Shown in pieces: positions 1-13,000 of a stretch of 64,000 nt of DNA. The first letter of the stretch is position 1. Each line of letters begins with the position of its first letter. Below the pieces are notes generated by a model. That model had not been told where the DNA came from and made no database searches. It was given only the letters and a program-made list of their open reading frames with translations. The stretch spans positions 85,764,079 through 85,828,078 of the forward strand of contig CM067367.1 in assembly GCA_034401795.1 (NCBI GenBank). The letters run 5' to 3'. The position numbers and the translations under genes were made by a program. Origin of the DNA: Chaetoderma sp. LZ-2023a. Taxonomy: Eukaryota > Mollusca > Caudofoveata > Chaetodermatida > Chaetodermatidae.

Positions 1-298
1 CTTTTCAAATTATTCCCAGAATAATCATTGCCAGGTTTTCAATGTGGTTAGCTAACATATGTACGTACAATTCGGTAGACCTGTGTCATAAACGTTGTCA
101 AGATCAGACATCAATTACATGTATGTTCAAAACTGCTGTCAGTAGGTAAGCATATCACTGCATGACAGCTCATGCAGGCGCTTTGGTAACCTACTCATTT
201 ATGCAAATATATTTTAAGGCGGATCTTTCTTACATTTATGACACATGCTTATCTAATGGTACAAACATGTATTAGCTAATGATATTGGCCGCTCGGCA

Positions 299-582
299 CT
301 AATTATTTTGAGAAGAATTGGGAACATTGTTGCTGCTTTAATCAGCAACAACTGTCAATCTAATTGATAGAAATATCTTCAGAATGTGTTACTACGTACC
401 AGTACATGAAAATTCTGTTGATTATTTTGAAAACAATTTTGTTGAAAGTTGTTGCAGGAACGATTTTCAGTCACATCATATTAAAAGCGTCAGCTAGTAT
501 TTTCTACTGATTATTTCACAAATAATTTGAAGGAAAGTTGTTGCTTCTATCGCCAGCAACAATTATCAGTCAACTTGTTATA
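299..582. repeat. Three degenerate H1 foldback repeats
   Basis: Three neighbouring segments (about 299-380, 420-490, 510-582) each hold an ATTTTGA-like arm, a GTTGCTGC or GTTGTTGC core with its complement GCAACAAC, and a return arm like CAGTCAA. They match the H1 family seen in better shape at 22137, 44078 and 55272. Confidence 0.5.
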
Positions 583-1072
583 AAAATCTCTAGGCTAGCA
601 CGTTTCACATCTACCATAGAAAATGCACAATTAGAATCGAACTACTATGCGCTTACAACACGCTATACAGGTGGATCAGCTCACCTCGGAGACCAACAGT
701 ACAATGACTAGCATTAGCAATATGCGAATGGCTTTATACCGAGCATTGGGCAGAAGTGCGAACATTAGAATCCCAAATAATGGCGCCTGCAAATATCAAA
801 GTAAATTGGCGGCTCAGTAGAAGGTGCTCATCACTAAATTCTTCTAAATATTTTTAAATCTTAATGCCTCAGGATAACTTTAAGAGCATTGCAAAAGCCA
901 TTTTTGCACAGCTTGAGTGCTATATGGTTAAAGGCCACACAGCTGGTCTAATAAGCTATGCTACAGTAGGGCCTATAAATAAGTTTCCAAAACTAAAACT
1001 CAACCATGCTAGTTACATGTAGTAGAATTTTGGACACGACGTAAGAAATAGTTTGTTGCATGTACCGTATTA

Positions 1073-1132
1073 AACATGATTGGATTGGAAGAGATTGCTG
1101 CCTTAGGCAACAATGTTTCAGTCCAATTATTA
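1073..1132. repeat. H1-like foldback, degenerate
   Basis: GATTGGATTGGAAGA is answered by CAGTCCAATTATT around a TTGCTGCC / GGCAACAA core. It most resembles the sub-type at 42328 and 53120, whose arms are GGACTTAATTTGATTGGAAG-like. Confidence 0.45.
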
Positions 1133-1190
1133 GGGCCCCCGCACCTGGAAGCACTACAGTAATCACCATGTCTATCCATCCACAATATCT

Positions 1191-1700
1191 CATAAACAGC
1201 ATATCATACAGAACCGATTCAGATATTTGAATGAAACTTGGTTAGGCTTTTTAATGTAAAAACATGATTTTTTCAATTTTCTCGTAGACACCATATCATA
1301 CAGAACCGATTCAGATATTTGAATGAAACTTGGTTAGGCTTTTTAATGCAAAAACATGATTTTTTCAATTTTCTCATAGACACCATATCATACAGAATCG
1401 CTTAATATAATTTAATGAAACTTAGTACATGCCTCAGTTATGATACGCAGATTAGGATTTGAAGGATTCACATTTATACATGTACAGGTCCAATATTTTG
1501 TGTGAAAATGGGCTTTTTAATGCAAAAACTCACAATTTTTGTCAATGTTCTTGTAAACGGCATATCATACGGAATCGCTTAAAATTATTTAATGAAACTT
1601 TGCAGGTGGATTCTTTATAATGTGTAAGCGTTCCTTTTGAAGGATTCACCTTCATAGGTCCAAAACCTTGGGTGAAAATTGACTTTTTCGTGTAAAAACT
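1191..1700. repeat. Tandem repeat of about 100 bp, roughly four to five units
   Basis: The block CATATCATACAGAACCGATT followed by GAATGAAACTTGGTTAGGC and a CATGATTTTTTCAATTTTCT stretch occurs almost identically at about 1200 and 1290. More diverged units follow at about 1385 and 1560 (CATATCATACGGAATCGCTT). No coding potential. Confidence 0.7.
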
Positions 1701-2135
1701 TACAATTTTGGTCAATTTCCTCTTTTTAATAATTTAAATTTTTTTGTTTTTTATTTTTTAGTTTTAATAATGTTATTAGGCTTTGGAAAAAATTGCTACC
1801 TACCACATAGAGAAAGGTATTTTCAGTGATTGGAGGGCCCTCTGAGTCAAACAATGTTTTCTAGTATTCAAAATATTCAACAGTATGCTTTATAGGAAAC
1901 AAGTTATTTCTAAGCTGTACTCTATTCAGACTCTGATGACAGTGTCATGATTAACAGGTTTCACTATGCTGGATTTACAGCTATTTCAGTAAATGTGTTC
2001 TAGATTGGAATCAATTTATGCATTTGATCTCTAGGATTGACAACTGAGATATTTGTCCAGGATGTTATAGAACTTAAACGCATAGAAACACTATGATTTA
2101 TTCCTCTGATCAGTGAAGACCACATATTTTGAAAA

Positions 2136-2310
2136 AAATGGTGGGGATATTGCAATTGTCTCTTGCCTTCTGTCTCTCCGGCTATCTCCTCCGAAATCAT
2201 TTTGTCAAATTTGTTATGTGAGTTACCCATTTGATTACTGATTGCGACATAATGTTTATATTTGGCTCCGCCACCAGGGGTGGGGATGGGATGGTGATGA
2301 GGTGGACTTG
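2136..2310. repeat. Dispersed repeat starting GGGGATATTGCAATTG
   Basis: GTGGGGATATTGCAATTGTC, a Tct-rich stretch, ATTTTGTCAAATTTGTTATG and ATGTTTATATTTGGCTCCGCC are matched in order at 29273-29465 (GGGGATATTGTAATTGCCTC and so on). This is a dispersed repeat. The antisense 111-aa ORF lying over it is not considered a gene. Confidence 0.55.
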
Positions 2311-2614
2311 GTGGGGTGGTGGAGTCTGTTGACAATGGTGGAAATTAAACGAATTTCGTATGTAAGTTATTCGTATGATTGTGGATTAGGAGGCGATATT
2401 TAGAGTAGGCTCCACCCCACCCTCGCGATGACGCAACATAATTCTTTAAATGCTGGTGTCTCAATTTCAAAATGAATATAAATACAGAAAAGCTGTTTTT
2501 AATATTTTTGAACTAATTAACTGGAATCTGTTGGTTCCAGGCAGACTACATGTATTTTCAAAATGGACAACAAAATATTAATTATAGACTAAATAATTAT
2601 TCATTTCCTTTAAC

Positions 2615-2990
2615 ATGTAGTCTATAGATGTCAACATTCTATCTTTTTGCTGTACCAGTAGCAAAGAAACTGGTGTACATTTTTCAACAATTTTGGTGGA
2701 TGATGTTGCTGTCATCTTCCACCAAATATGTTGGAAAATTAACACCATCTTTTAATTTAATTTGAAAATTTTGACATCAAAGTGGTAAGTGTTAACCGTT
2801 ACCACTCTGGTGTCATTATGCTATCTTTTATGGTGTCAATGGCACAGAAACTGATGTGCGTTTTGAAACAATTTTAGTGGATGATGTTGCTGTCTATGAC
2901 AGCAACATCTTCCACCAAATTTGTTTAAAAATGAACACCAGTTTATTTTTTAATTCAATTTAAAAATTTAAAATTTTGACATTACAGTGC
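2615..2990. repeat. Two adjacent H3 foldback repeats
   Basis: Each unit carries the arm AAACTGGTGTACATTTTTCA, a TGTTGCTGTC / GACAGCAACA core and the return arm with ACCAAAT and ACACCA, framed by 'TCTGGTGTCA' and 'TTGACATCAAAGTGGTAAG'. The units are about 2615-2815 and 2815-2990. Further copies are at 5578 and 39612. Confidence 0.7.
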
Positions 2991-3858
2991 TAAGACTTAC
3001 ATGTAATGTATGTTTATGATTGATAGATACAGAATGTTCTGCTTCATCTTTTCACAGGTGTGATGGAGGATGTGTTTGGATGCACATACCTTTCAAATGG
3101 AAAGCAGAATGCATGTGCATATGTAGTCACAAGGAATGAATTTCGATTTTAGCAACCAATACCTTAGTCTACCTGAATAATGATCTGAAATTTATATATG
3201 TATTTTTAGCCTACATTTTACATGGACCGTATGATTTTAATTAGTTTTTAAAATTTCGTTATAAGTTGTCGTTTGATACATTTGTGATTTTATACAGTCA
3301 GTTCGGAAGGCTTGTGGTTTATTTTAACTGTTACAGTTACATGTAAACTCATTTAGAGATTTTACAAATATATACGCTTCCATTCCCTTTCAAGGTAAAA
3401 GGTGAGACAGGTACACATGTACACAGTACTACATGTCTGAATAGAATCTAGTCAAGAATTAATAGAACGTAGATCTGGACATGTCAATGTATATTTATAT
3501 TTCTGAAAAATGGAACAATGGTTTGTAATATATGCATGGGCACAGCACATCTTAATGTCACAGCTACTGGTACAAGGACATTGTGACATGATCATGATTT
3601 AAATTGGAACTTTATTATCTCATGGAAATGAATCTCAACTTACATATACATGTTTATTGTCAGAGATAATTCTCAAATTATTAATCTCGTATTTTGTTAA
3701 AGTTTAAATTACATGTAATAAGATAGTTATTACATATGCCAGAACATTAGTGCATGCCATGGGCTAGTATTTAAATTCGTAAGCATTTGCAAGATTTTAT
3801 AGTTTAGTTGCTGTGTAGAATTATTTGCGTGCTAATAGAGGAAGTATCGATATAGAAG

Positions 3859-4003
3859 ATGTCTGCACCTGCTGGTGAGGAAGACACGTACCTCGGTCAT
3901 GGCGGATCCTATGAGGCACCAGTGTCACGGTACGGATCATTGCCTGCGCAATCATCAGTGGCGATCTTGGATACTTACAACAGAGACTCGCATCTTGCAA
4001 CAG
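3859..4003 (+). CDS. kcc: KCC candidate first coding exon 1a
   Basis: The ATG opens 48 codons plus one base, starting [16 protein letters not shown] and ending RDSHLATG, followed by a GT donor (CAACAG|GTCTGT). It is acidic and hydrophilic, as KCC N-terminal tails are. It ends in phase 1, and the exon at 27219 begins with the two bases that complete a glycine codon, then GAT GAA. The very long following intron (over 23 kb) and two other candidate first exons suggest alternative promoters. No transcript evidence is available, so exon use is inferred. Confidence 0.6.
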
Positions 4004-7000
4004 GTCTGTGAATAGTAATTATAACTAATCCTTTAGTGGTCAAGCCTGCCAAAACTGGCCTTTCCAGTGGTCATGAGGAATGTCCATTTCCTAGTCAAGA
4101 GAAGGATATTTTTGAAATTTTACCACTGGAATTACTGGCTTGATAATCTAGCCAGTCTTTCTAGTGGTATAATTTCAAAAATGAACTTCTTGACATGCAA
4201 ACAGACATTCATCAAGCAGAAATTTAGATTTTTTGTACAAATGTTGACCATTTAAGGGTTAACTAACTAATTCAGGAGCTTATATTTAACTGACAAATTA
4301 ATCTCAGATATGTCAAATGGTTAATTGTAATACATGTAGCTACCCTTCCCCTGTGAGTTGCATTTTAACTCTGTGTGTGTGTGATTAAGTGAGTGTGTGT
4401 TATTAAGTGCGTGTGTGTGTGTGGTTGCGTGTGTGTGTGTGAGTGCGTGCATGTGTATCTGACTATATGTGTGTCCAGAGACACAGTACTATCAGATAAA
4501 ATTTTGTATCTATGGATATCTCAGAAACTACTGATCAGATTTTGTTTCAAATTTTGACACTATGCATGCCATTGTCCGACTGTACAATATGACTCGACAT
4601 GTACACCTTTGGTTGTGCTCCTGAAAGTCCAAAAACTCAGGAAAGTCTTAAAAGTCTAATACAATGTGACAACAGTGGGAAGGCTAAGGCCTAAATCTCT
4701 GATATGCCTTTTGTTACAAATGTACCTTTAGGTTCGTCGCAGACTTGCGATTTTAAATCACCAGACGCTCTGCATACAGTATCTGTCTGAGCAATCCAAA
4801 AGCAAGCGACCGAGTCACCAATGTGTGCCGGTATGTGTGATCGCTTGGTGATTCAGGTGCATTCTGATTGTCGCACGATTCGATTAATTGCCATTTTGCA
4901 AAAGTCACATGATATAAAATCATTATTTCATTGGTCAAATGGTAGGTACATGTAGGAATAATGTCACAGTCTCATATCAGGCGCACACGGGCGATCTAGT
5001 TACATGTATGAACGATTGCGACTGGCAACTAAAAATCAAGCTTGTTTGATATTGGCAATCGGTCGCATGTGACAAAAATTACCTGCAATTCTCGGTCGCT
5101 TATCACCCGCACACAGGCGATTTTTCTTTTAACTTAGAGGAGACAATTCTGCGCAGCGTCTGGCTGTTTAAAATCACAAGTCTGCGGCGAGCTTTAGTAA
5201 GTGTGTCAAGAAATAATTATAACTTATGAAATAACAGGGTTCATAAGTTTGCCTTGAAAATTTGAAAATATGTAATTTTAAGAAACTGTTTTATAAACCT
5301 TAAACACATATGTGCATATCTATCTATACTAGGAAATCAATCATTTTGCACTAGTAGTTTGAAAACATATGACATGTATGAAAACGTAAAATATTGTAAT
5401 AATTACAGTAATTCTGTAATCTTCCAAATCTTGCCATTCTTCAAATCAAATTTGGACATTTCTCAATTGTTTTATAGCATAAATTGAGTAATGATCATCA
5501 TAAAATGAGTCTTAAACGATGTGCAAAAATGATTGAATTTCACTTTGCAGTATACAATTCTGAATTAATCCTTTAACCCTTAGCACTCTGATGTCAATAT
5601 TCTATCGTTTACTGTTTCAGTATATCAAAGAAACTGGTGTACATTTTTCAACAATTTTGCTGGAAGATGTTGCTCTTTACGACAGCATCATCTCCCACCA
5701 AATTTGTTAACGAATGAATACCAGTTCATCGCTTAATTTAATTTGAAAATTAAGAATTTTGACACCAGGGTGGTAAGGGTTAACCGATAAATTCCGTGAA
5801 AAGTATTAGTTGCGATATAAAACTTAAATTATATAATGTTGAGTTTTTTAGATTATTTTGACTGAAAGCAACATTGGGTGTTATTACACCACAAAAACAT
5901 CCATTACCCTTCAATCACTACTTGCTAAATCAATTATCTGCATTTAGCTATCAGAATAAGATTTTTATGCTTGCCTACACACCTCCCCATGCCTATTCCT
6001 CTTAATATAGACCTTCAACCAGGCTACTGGTTAAGTCCATCTCCAGCATACTGACAGATATAGACTGGCACCAGTCTATGCTCAACCCATAGTGACACTT
6101 GTCACTAAGTGCGCTTGCGCATGCGCACTGGAGCCCAAATAGGAAACAGATTCACTTTTCAATTATTCTGCTTGCAGAACAACTTAAAATATTCTAAAAG
6201 AGATTTTGTGCTTTGCGCTGTGTCACTTACACTATTGTCTATTATATTATCAAGGAATTATGCCTAATACGAAGTCAATCCTCCCTAAGTTACGTGTAGG
6301 AAGTATATTCGTGGTTATATTGTATTTTATAACTATGTTCATATTGTTACCGGTTTTCGTGAAAGATCGTTCTCGTTTCGTGGTAACTTAATTACAATAC
6401 CTATATCATCATCATCATATTAATTCTATAGCATTCAACCAAGAGCCCTTATCAAAATTCTACCAGTGCATTATAAGGTTTTCCATTTATCCCTATGCAA
6501 GTTTGTTTTCTTGTCGTTAGGGATTTTGATTTCTAATTTGAACTTTCCCGCCTTTTTTAGAAGTGTGTTTTATGTTTCTAGTCTCCATTTTATGATTTCC
6601 TAAGCGGTATGCTTCATTGTTACGCTTTTTTCGTTTCTAGGAGTCTGGTAAATCGTCAGATGAGACGAAATGTACGTCATCGAAATGTGATCGCCATCAC
6701 TCAGCTGATTTTGCCGGACATGTCTGTGTCAAATGTACTTCTTGTACCCTCACAACGATGTCTGGGATTTGTAAATGGTGGCCGGTCTCGGTGTCAAAGG
6801 CTTTCTTTAAGGATTTACCATCAAAACAACCGCTGCCCTCTGGTCGTCATTCCCCTACCTCCGTTGCTAGTAAGGCGAAAGCTGTGTCTTTTGCAAAAAC
6901 TAATGTATCTTTACCGGTAGCAACGGAGAGGGGAGCTTCTAGCGTTATTTGCGAGATTTGAGTCCTTCGCATCTGTTTTGACCAAATCCCTGGACGAGAG

Positions 7001-10000
7001 GATATCTTCTGCTATTAGGGAAGCAAAGAAACAGGATGTTTCTTCAGGTTCTGACGATAGCCCGAGGGCTAGCGGGCGTTCCCGCAAATGGGGGAAACCG
7101 ATCCCTCTAACCTCCATGCAGGTTAATAAATCTCCTAAGCAGAAGTCTAGAGCGACTAACCTCTCGAAGGTGGGCTTGTGTAGTGCACCGGGTCAAACCC
7201 ACATTAGACTCGGGGGTGACGGGCATAACCCTCAAGCAGTGGTGGCTGAAGCTGACGTCCATAAGTCTTGTGCTTATGATAATGCCAATTTTTCGATTAT
7301 ACCGGTCGTCAAAGTTCTTTGTAGATCGCCCATTGCTAAGAGTTCGGTTGATGGTCTTGCAAGTTCGTCCGGTTCCATTGTGGTGGACTCGGGTCCTCTG
7401 GACTTGGGTTTACTTCCGTTTTCCAGTTCTTCTTCCGTTTCTTCAGTTTCCGTTTTAATTTCCGGTTTACCAAGACATCCAGGTCTTCAGGATCCGGTTC
7501 TTTCTTCTCTTGCGTCCGTTTCCGGTAAGACTTCCAGTTTTGTAGGAAATCCAGGTCGTCAAGATCCGGTTATTACGTCCGTTCCATCCATTTGTGGTAT
7601 GTCTTCCGCTTTTGTAGGACATCCAGGTCTTCAGGATCCGGTTCCTAGTTCCGTTTCCGGTTTCAGTATCGTTTCCGGTCATACCGGACATCCGGGGTCT
7701 GAGGACTCCTATTTTTCGACTTCCGGTAGGCGCTTCCATTTCCAGTTTGGATGGTCGGTACACTTCCGTTTCCGCTTCTAGAGGTGTACTTCCGGGTTGT
7801 GCAGATCCGGATAGACTTCCGTCTTCCGCTTCCGGTTGGGAGGTTACTTCCGGGATAGCGAGAGATCAAAATTGCTTAGGTTCGTCTAAGTTTTTACCTG
7901 AGCATCATCTTACGCTGCCGTTTTCAGTTTCATCGTTAGATTCTGAGAAATTTTCCGAAGATAGGCGTAAAATTTCTGATTATAGGAGTTTTGTTGATTC
8001 TGTTTCGGAAATATCTCAACGGTCTGTTCTCAGGATTCTGTAGCTTCCAATTATGACTCTTCTTCCTTCTCAGGTAGTTGATGTTGATTTATCTACCCAG
8101 TCTTCTCCTTCCTTTCGTGATGCCGTTTTGATTTCATCTTCCTCTAGGCCTTCTTCTTTCTCCTCTTCTCACCCTACAGGTTTTAATCCTATTTCTTCTT
8201 CTCTTTCTGCTAAGGATTTTTCATCCAGTCATGTGTCTAGCGCATCTGCTCTTTCAGTCTTCCCTTCCTCCTCCTCCGGGATTCTCCCGTCTTCCTTCTT
8301 CTCTTTCCTCTCAAGGTCAGTTGGATCATTCTTCTTTTTTGTCATCTCATTCATTCTCTTCTCTTCCTCCTTCCTCCTCTTCTTCTCCTTCTTTTGATCA
8401 TCTTGATCCGATAGTTTCCGTGGTCCTGTCTCCTGAGCTAGAATTTCAAATCATTGATTCAGGCCTAGATTTTTCATTGTTCTCTGTGGTTAGGGATTCT
8501 TCTTTAGATCGTTCGTTTGTTTCTGCTCGTTTTTCTATTCTTTCGAGGTTTTCTGCAAGTTCTCTGGTTCTTCCTTTCGTGTCCTCTAGTCAAGATCAGG
8601 GTAGGGATTCCATTTCCTCTTCTCAAGTTTCTCCCTTTCCTGAGTCTGCTAGAAGGCCCTCCTCTCCTGTTTCCTCTAGGGCAGGTGAATCTTTAGTTTC
8701 AGGTGACTCCTCTCTTCTCATCTCTTCTTCTCCGCCTCTTCTTCCTTCTCTTCTGTCTGCTCCCAAGTCGGTCAGTGCCAGGGATCTGAAGAGGTTTTGT
8801 CCGGTTAGAGCCTCTTCGGAAGACTGGTCCATGGCTCACAGGCGGATCGCATCTACTCTTTCTCTTCCTCTTAAGGAAGAATTTGCTATGGATCCTCATT
8901 CTTTCGGATCCGCTCTCTCTACTTCTGATCCTTCCTCTTCTTCTTCTCCTCAAGTGTAGCCTATTGATAAGTTAGTTGTTGATATGCTCGATTTCTTCGT
9001 TAATGATTCTGTTAATAGTGACTTTTCTCTTGTTTCAAAGTATGATTCTCCTATTCAAATTCCTAAGGAAGATTATTTGAAGGTTGCCTCCACTCAGTCT
9101 CTTTCTGGTTCCGCTTGGGATGTTCTCTCTTCTCAGTTAAAGGATGCTTCCAAGGTTGAGTTTTCCAATGATCTTTCTAGATGGGAGTCTGTATGCAGAT
9201 CTCAGCTTAAGTCCTCTTATTTCCTTGCTCTTTTATCTGAGGCTGTTCGTAAGGCTGAAGAACGGGGTGATCAAGTTCCTTTGTCAGTTTTTTGTTCTTT
9301 GGCAGATTTGTCTCGTGACTCCCTCAATTCAGTCTGTAGGTCTTGGGTTTTATTACATCTAAGCGTAGATCTAGGAAGCTCTCTGAGGTTAGGATTTCTA
9401 GCTCTTTGAAGCATCGTCTTGTTGTAGCACCTCCGTTTGGTCTAGATCTTTTTGGACAGTCAGCTCCTAGTCTAATTCGTGCGGAATCTGAGCGCCTGAA
9501 GGCCTCTAGGGAGCTTCAGGCTCAGATTTCTTTCACTAATTCTTCCTTGAAGAGAGATGTTTCTTCAGTGAAGCGTCCGAATTCTTCTAGAAGAAAGAGC
9601 CTCAAACCCAACCAATTTGGGGCTTATCCTTCTAGGGTTATTCACAATTCCAATCTTTCTTCGTCCAATCATCAGGATCGATCCTTGGAGGAGGATCGTT
9701 TCGATTCTATTTCCTCACATCGTTCTAGGTCTCAAGGGAGGCAGTCTCCTTCTTCTTGGGCGAGAGGGGCTCAGACCCCTTCTCGCCGTGCTGGTTCCAG
9801 GTCCAGAGGTCGTTCTTCCTTTAGAGGCTTTCAAGGAAAGAGAGTTTGAAGGTATGGACTATTCCCGGGTAGGTCCAACCTTCTCTCTTCCATTCCTCAT
9901 TCCTCCCCTCTTCTTCTCCCTTCGGATCAGTTGGTCCAGTGCCTGTTACCCAATGTTCCAGTAGGAGGGCGCCTTTCTCTGTTTTGGGAGAATTGGCAAG

Positions 10001-13000
10001 CCCTCGTTCAGGATTCCTGGCAAGTGTCTCAGATACATGGGGGTTATGCACCGTCATGGATCCGTCATCCTCCTCTTCTCTCCTTTTTCCCAGTTTGGAC
10101 TCCGGTTCCCTCCAATCCAGAAAAACTGGTGGCTTTGGAAGAGGAGCTGGAATCCATGATTGTAAAGAGGGCAATAGAAGAGGTTCCCCACTGCAGAGTA
10201 GACCCGGGCTACTACTCGATCATCTTTTTAGTTTCCAGGAAAACAGGAGTCTGGCGTCTAGGTCTCAAGGGAGGCAGTCTCCTTCTTCTTGGGCGAGAGG
10301 GGGTCAGACCCCTTCTCGCCGTGTTGGTTCCAGGTCCAGAGGTCGTTCTTCCTTTAGAGGCTTTCAAGGAAAAAGAGTTTGAAGGTATGGACTATTCCCG
10401 GGTAGGTCGAACCTTCTCTCTTCCATTCCTCATTCCTCCCCCTCTTCTTCTCCCTTCGGATCAGTCAGTCCAGTGCCTGTTACCCAATGTGCCAGTAGGA
10501 GGGCGCCTTTCTCTGTTTTGGGAGAATTGGCAAGCCCTCGTTCAGGATTCCTGGCAAGTGTCTCAGATACATTGGGGTTATGCACCGTCATGGATCCGTC
10601 ATCCTCCTCTTCTCTCCTTTTTCCTAGTTTGGACTCCGGTTCCCTCCAATCCAGAAAAACTGGTGACTTTGGAAGAGGAGTTGGAATCCATGATTGTAAA
10701 GAGGGCAATAGAAGAGGTTCCCCACTGGAGAGTAGACCCGGGCTACTACTCGATCATCTTTTTAGTTTCCAGGAAAACAGGAGGCTGATCTCCCAGATCA
10801 TTTCCAGTCTGGATCAGGGCATGTGGAATCTTCCATCGATCTAAAGGACACCTACTTTCATGTTATTCACCCTTCCTTCAGAAAGTTCCTGAAGTTTGCT
10901 TACAAGGATCGAGTTTGGCAGTTCCGCGCCATGCCCTTCGGCCTGACCATGGCTCCCTTCCTTTTTACCCGTCTAGTTTCAGCCGTGGCAGGAACTTTAC
11001 ATCGTCGTTCTATCCATCTTCATGTTTATATAGATGACTGGTTGGTAAAAGCAAGGTCATCCTCAATTCTCTTAGGAATTCTTCCAGAAGTTTGCAGTCT
11101 GGCATGCAACCTAGGGTGGATTTTAAATCTAAAGAAATCAAGCCTAGTTCCTTCTCAAATCTTTACGCATCTAGGCATTTCTTTCGACCTGGCCCGGGGT
11201 CTAGTCTTCCCCTCAGATCCAAGGATAGAGGCTTTAGCAGTGGCAATGGAAATCCTGTCTTCTTCTCCCATGGTAAGAGCAAGATTCTTTTTAAGAGTGA
11301 TAGGCTTGATGGTCAGCATAGAGAATGTAATTCCTTGGGCGGTGCTGATGAGAAGACCCTTCCAAATGTATTTAATGTCCCTTTGGAAGCAGTCAGTCCA
11401 CTCCATTTACCATCAGATTCCCATCAGAGAACACTTGATCCCTCATATAGATTTTTGGAGGGATCGTTCTCTGCTTCTGATGGGTGTTCCACTGGTAATG
11501 TCCTCCCCTCAGGCTATTATCTTGACAGACGCTTCCCAGGAGGGATGGGGAGCAGTCTGGGACTCCCTGTCAGTTTCCGGCCTTTGGTCCCTGGAGGAGT
11601 CGACAGCCCATATTAACATTCTGGAGTTGTGGGCTGTCAAGAAGGCTCTCCTTTCATGGTCAGATCTTGTGATAGGTCTCAAAGTCTCGATTCGGTCGGA
11701 CAATTCGACAATGGTGTCCTATATCAACAGGCAGGGAGGTACAAGGTCGTCTCTCCTTTGTCTAGAAGTGTGGAATCTTCTCTTGTGGTGCCGCAAGATG
11801 CAGATCTTTCTAGTGTCCTCCCATGTCCCAGGCAGTCTGAATTTTCTAGCGGACCAACTGTCACATCCCAGCAAGTTCGCCCACACAGAGTAGCAGTTAA
11901 AGAGGTCGGTTGTCAGAGCGATTTTCAGTCTTATGGATCGTCCTCTAGTAGATCTGTTGGTGACCTCTCTGAATGCTCAGATCTCCTCTTACATGTCTCC
12001 TTTTCTGGACAGTCAAGCCCTAGCGGTGGATGCTCTGTCTCAGTCCTGGACAGGAATGTTCGCCTATGCCTTCCCTCCAACAATTTTGATTCCGTTAGTC
12101 TTGAAGAAGGTCAAGGACCAAAATTGCGAGATTCTTCTGATAGCTCCCTTTTGGCCCAAGAGGATTTGGTTTGTAGACCTTCTAGATCTTCTGGTAGACT
12201 TCCCTCATCTTCTTCCAGTATCCCAGGATCTTCTATCTCAAGTAAGAGGTCTTTGTGTTCATCCAAACCCAGAAATTTTCATTCTGTGCGTTTGGAGAAT
12301 CTCGAGTCTGAGGTTCTCGAGAATAAGGTTTTTCAAAATCTCAGGAAATGATTGATTCTGTCAGAAGGGAGTCGACCCGTCGAGTTTACAAGGGTTGACT
12401 TAAAATTTTTGGTGAATGGTGTTCAGACCAAGGTTTCGTGCCCGATTCTGTTTCTATACCCCAAGTATTAGATTTTGTATCGTATCTGTTTGATTCTTTA
12501 CATTTGTCAGCTAATACAGTCAGGGGGGTATAGATTTTCTCTGGCTTCTTCCCTTCCTTGTCTTCTGAATGCTGATGTCAAGGATACTAAGACATGGCTC
12601 AAAATGGATCACTTGTTTTCGTGTGTCTAGTGAGTACATCACCGGCAAATGGTGATTTTATCGACAAAGAGTTACCTCCCCCACCCTGCGAGTTCTACCT
12701 CCGGTGAAAGCGAGTTATTCACCAACGTGGTGACAGGTTGATGTTAAAAATAAAGCTCACATTTAATTGTGTAATTTTATTGAATTTTATTTTTCATTTT
12801 CATTGCTGTTGCCGATGTCCTGTTGTGTTCTCGCTGTGTAGATGGCTCATTCGGGACAACTGTTTATGGTAAGATATGTTGCATATTCATGCTCGTAGAA
12901 AATGTCCATTTGTAGAACAGAAGAGTGTTTTTGAAAACTTAGCACTGGAATGACTGGCTCGGTTACCGAGCCAGTCATTCCAGTGGTAAATTTTCAAAAA

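Larger units (their letters stand above)
1..3858. other. 5' flank of the KCC gene, repeat-rich, no gene recognised
   Basis: AT-rich DNA with degenerate H1 foldbacks, a 100-bp tandem repeat, one copy of a GGGGATATT-type repeat and two H3 foldbacks, listed separately. The stretches 600-1070 and 3000-3858 show no protein similarity I recognise. The ORFs here are short and unrelated to known families. If exon 1a is used, its promoter and 5' UTR should lie just upstream of 3859, but I see no clear core promoter motif. Confidence 0.5.
5980..12610 (+). mobile_element. DIRS-group retrotransposon A, decayed and 3'-truncated
   Basis: Contains, in order, a Gag-like CCHC-rich region, a serine-rich region, the RG/RS-rich Gag tail, RT with the YIDD box, RNase H and the start of a tyrosine recombinase. 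This is the DIRS order. The same segments can be aligned with elements B and C. Frames are broken by many shifts and stops, part of Gag-RT is tandemly duplicated, and the element stops inside the recombinase at about 12610. The left border is uncertain. A GCGCATGCGC palindrome at about 6116 corresponds to that in the terminal repeats of B and C. Confidence 0.85.

Noticed and set aside
2000-2335. 111-aa minus-strand ORF with a Pro/His-rich start
   Set aside because: It lies on a dispersed repeat also found at 29273, and the Pro-rich start comes from CCACC-type low complexity.
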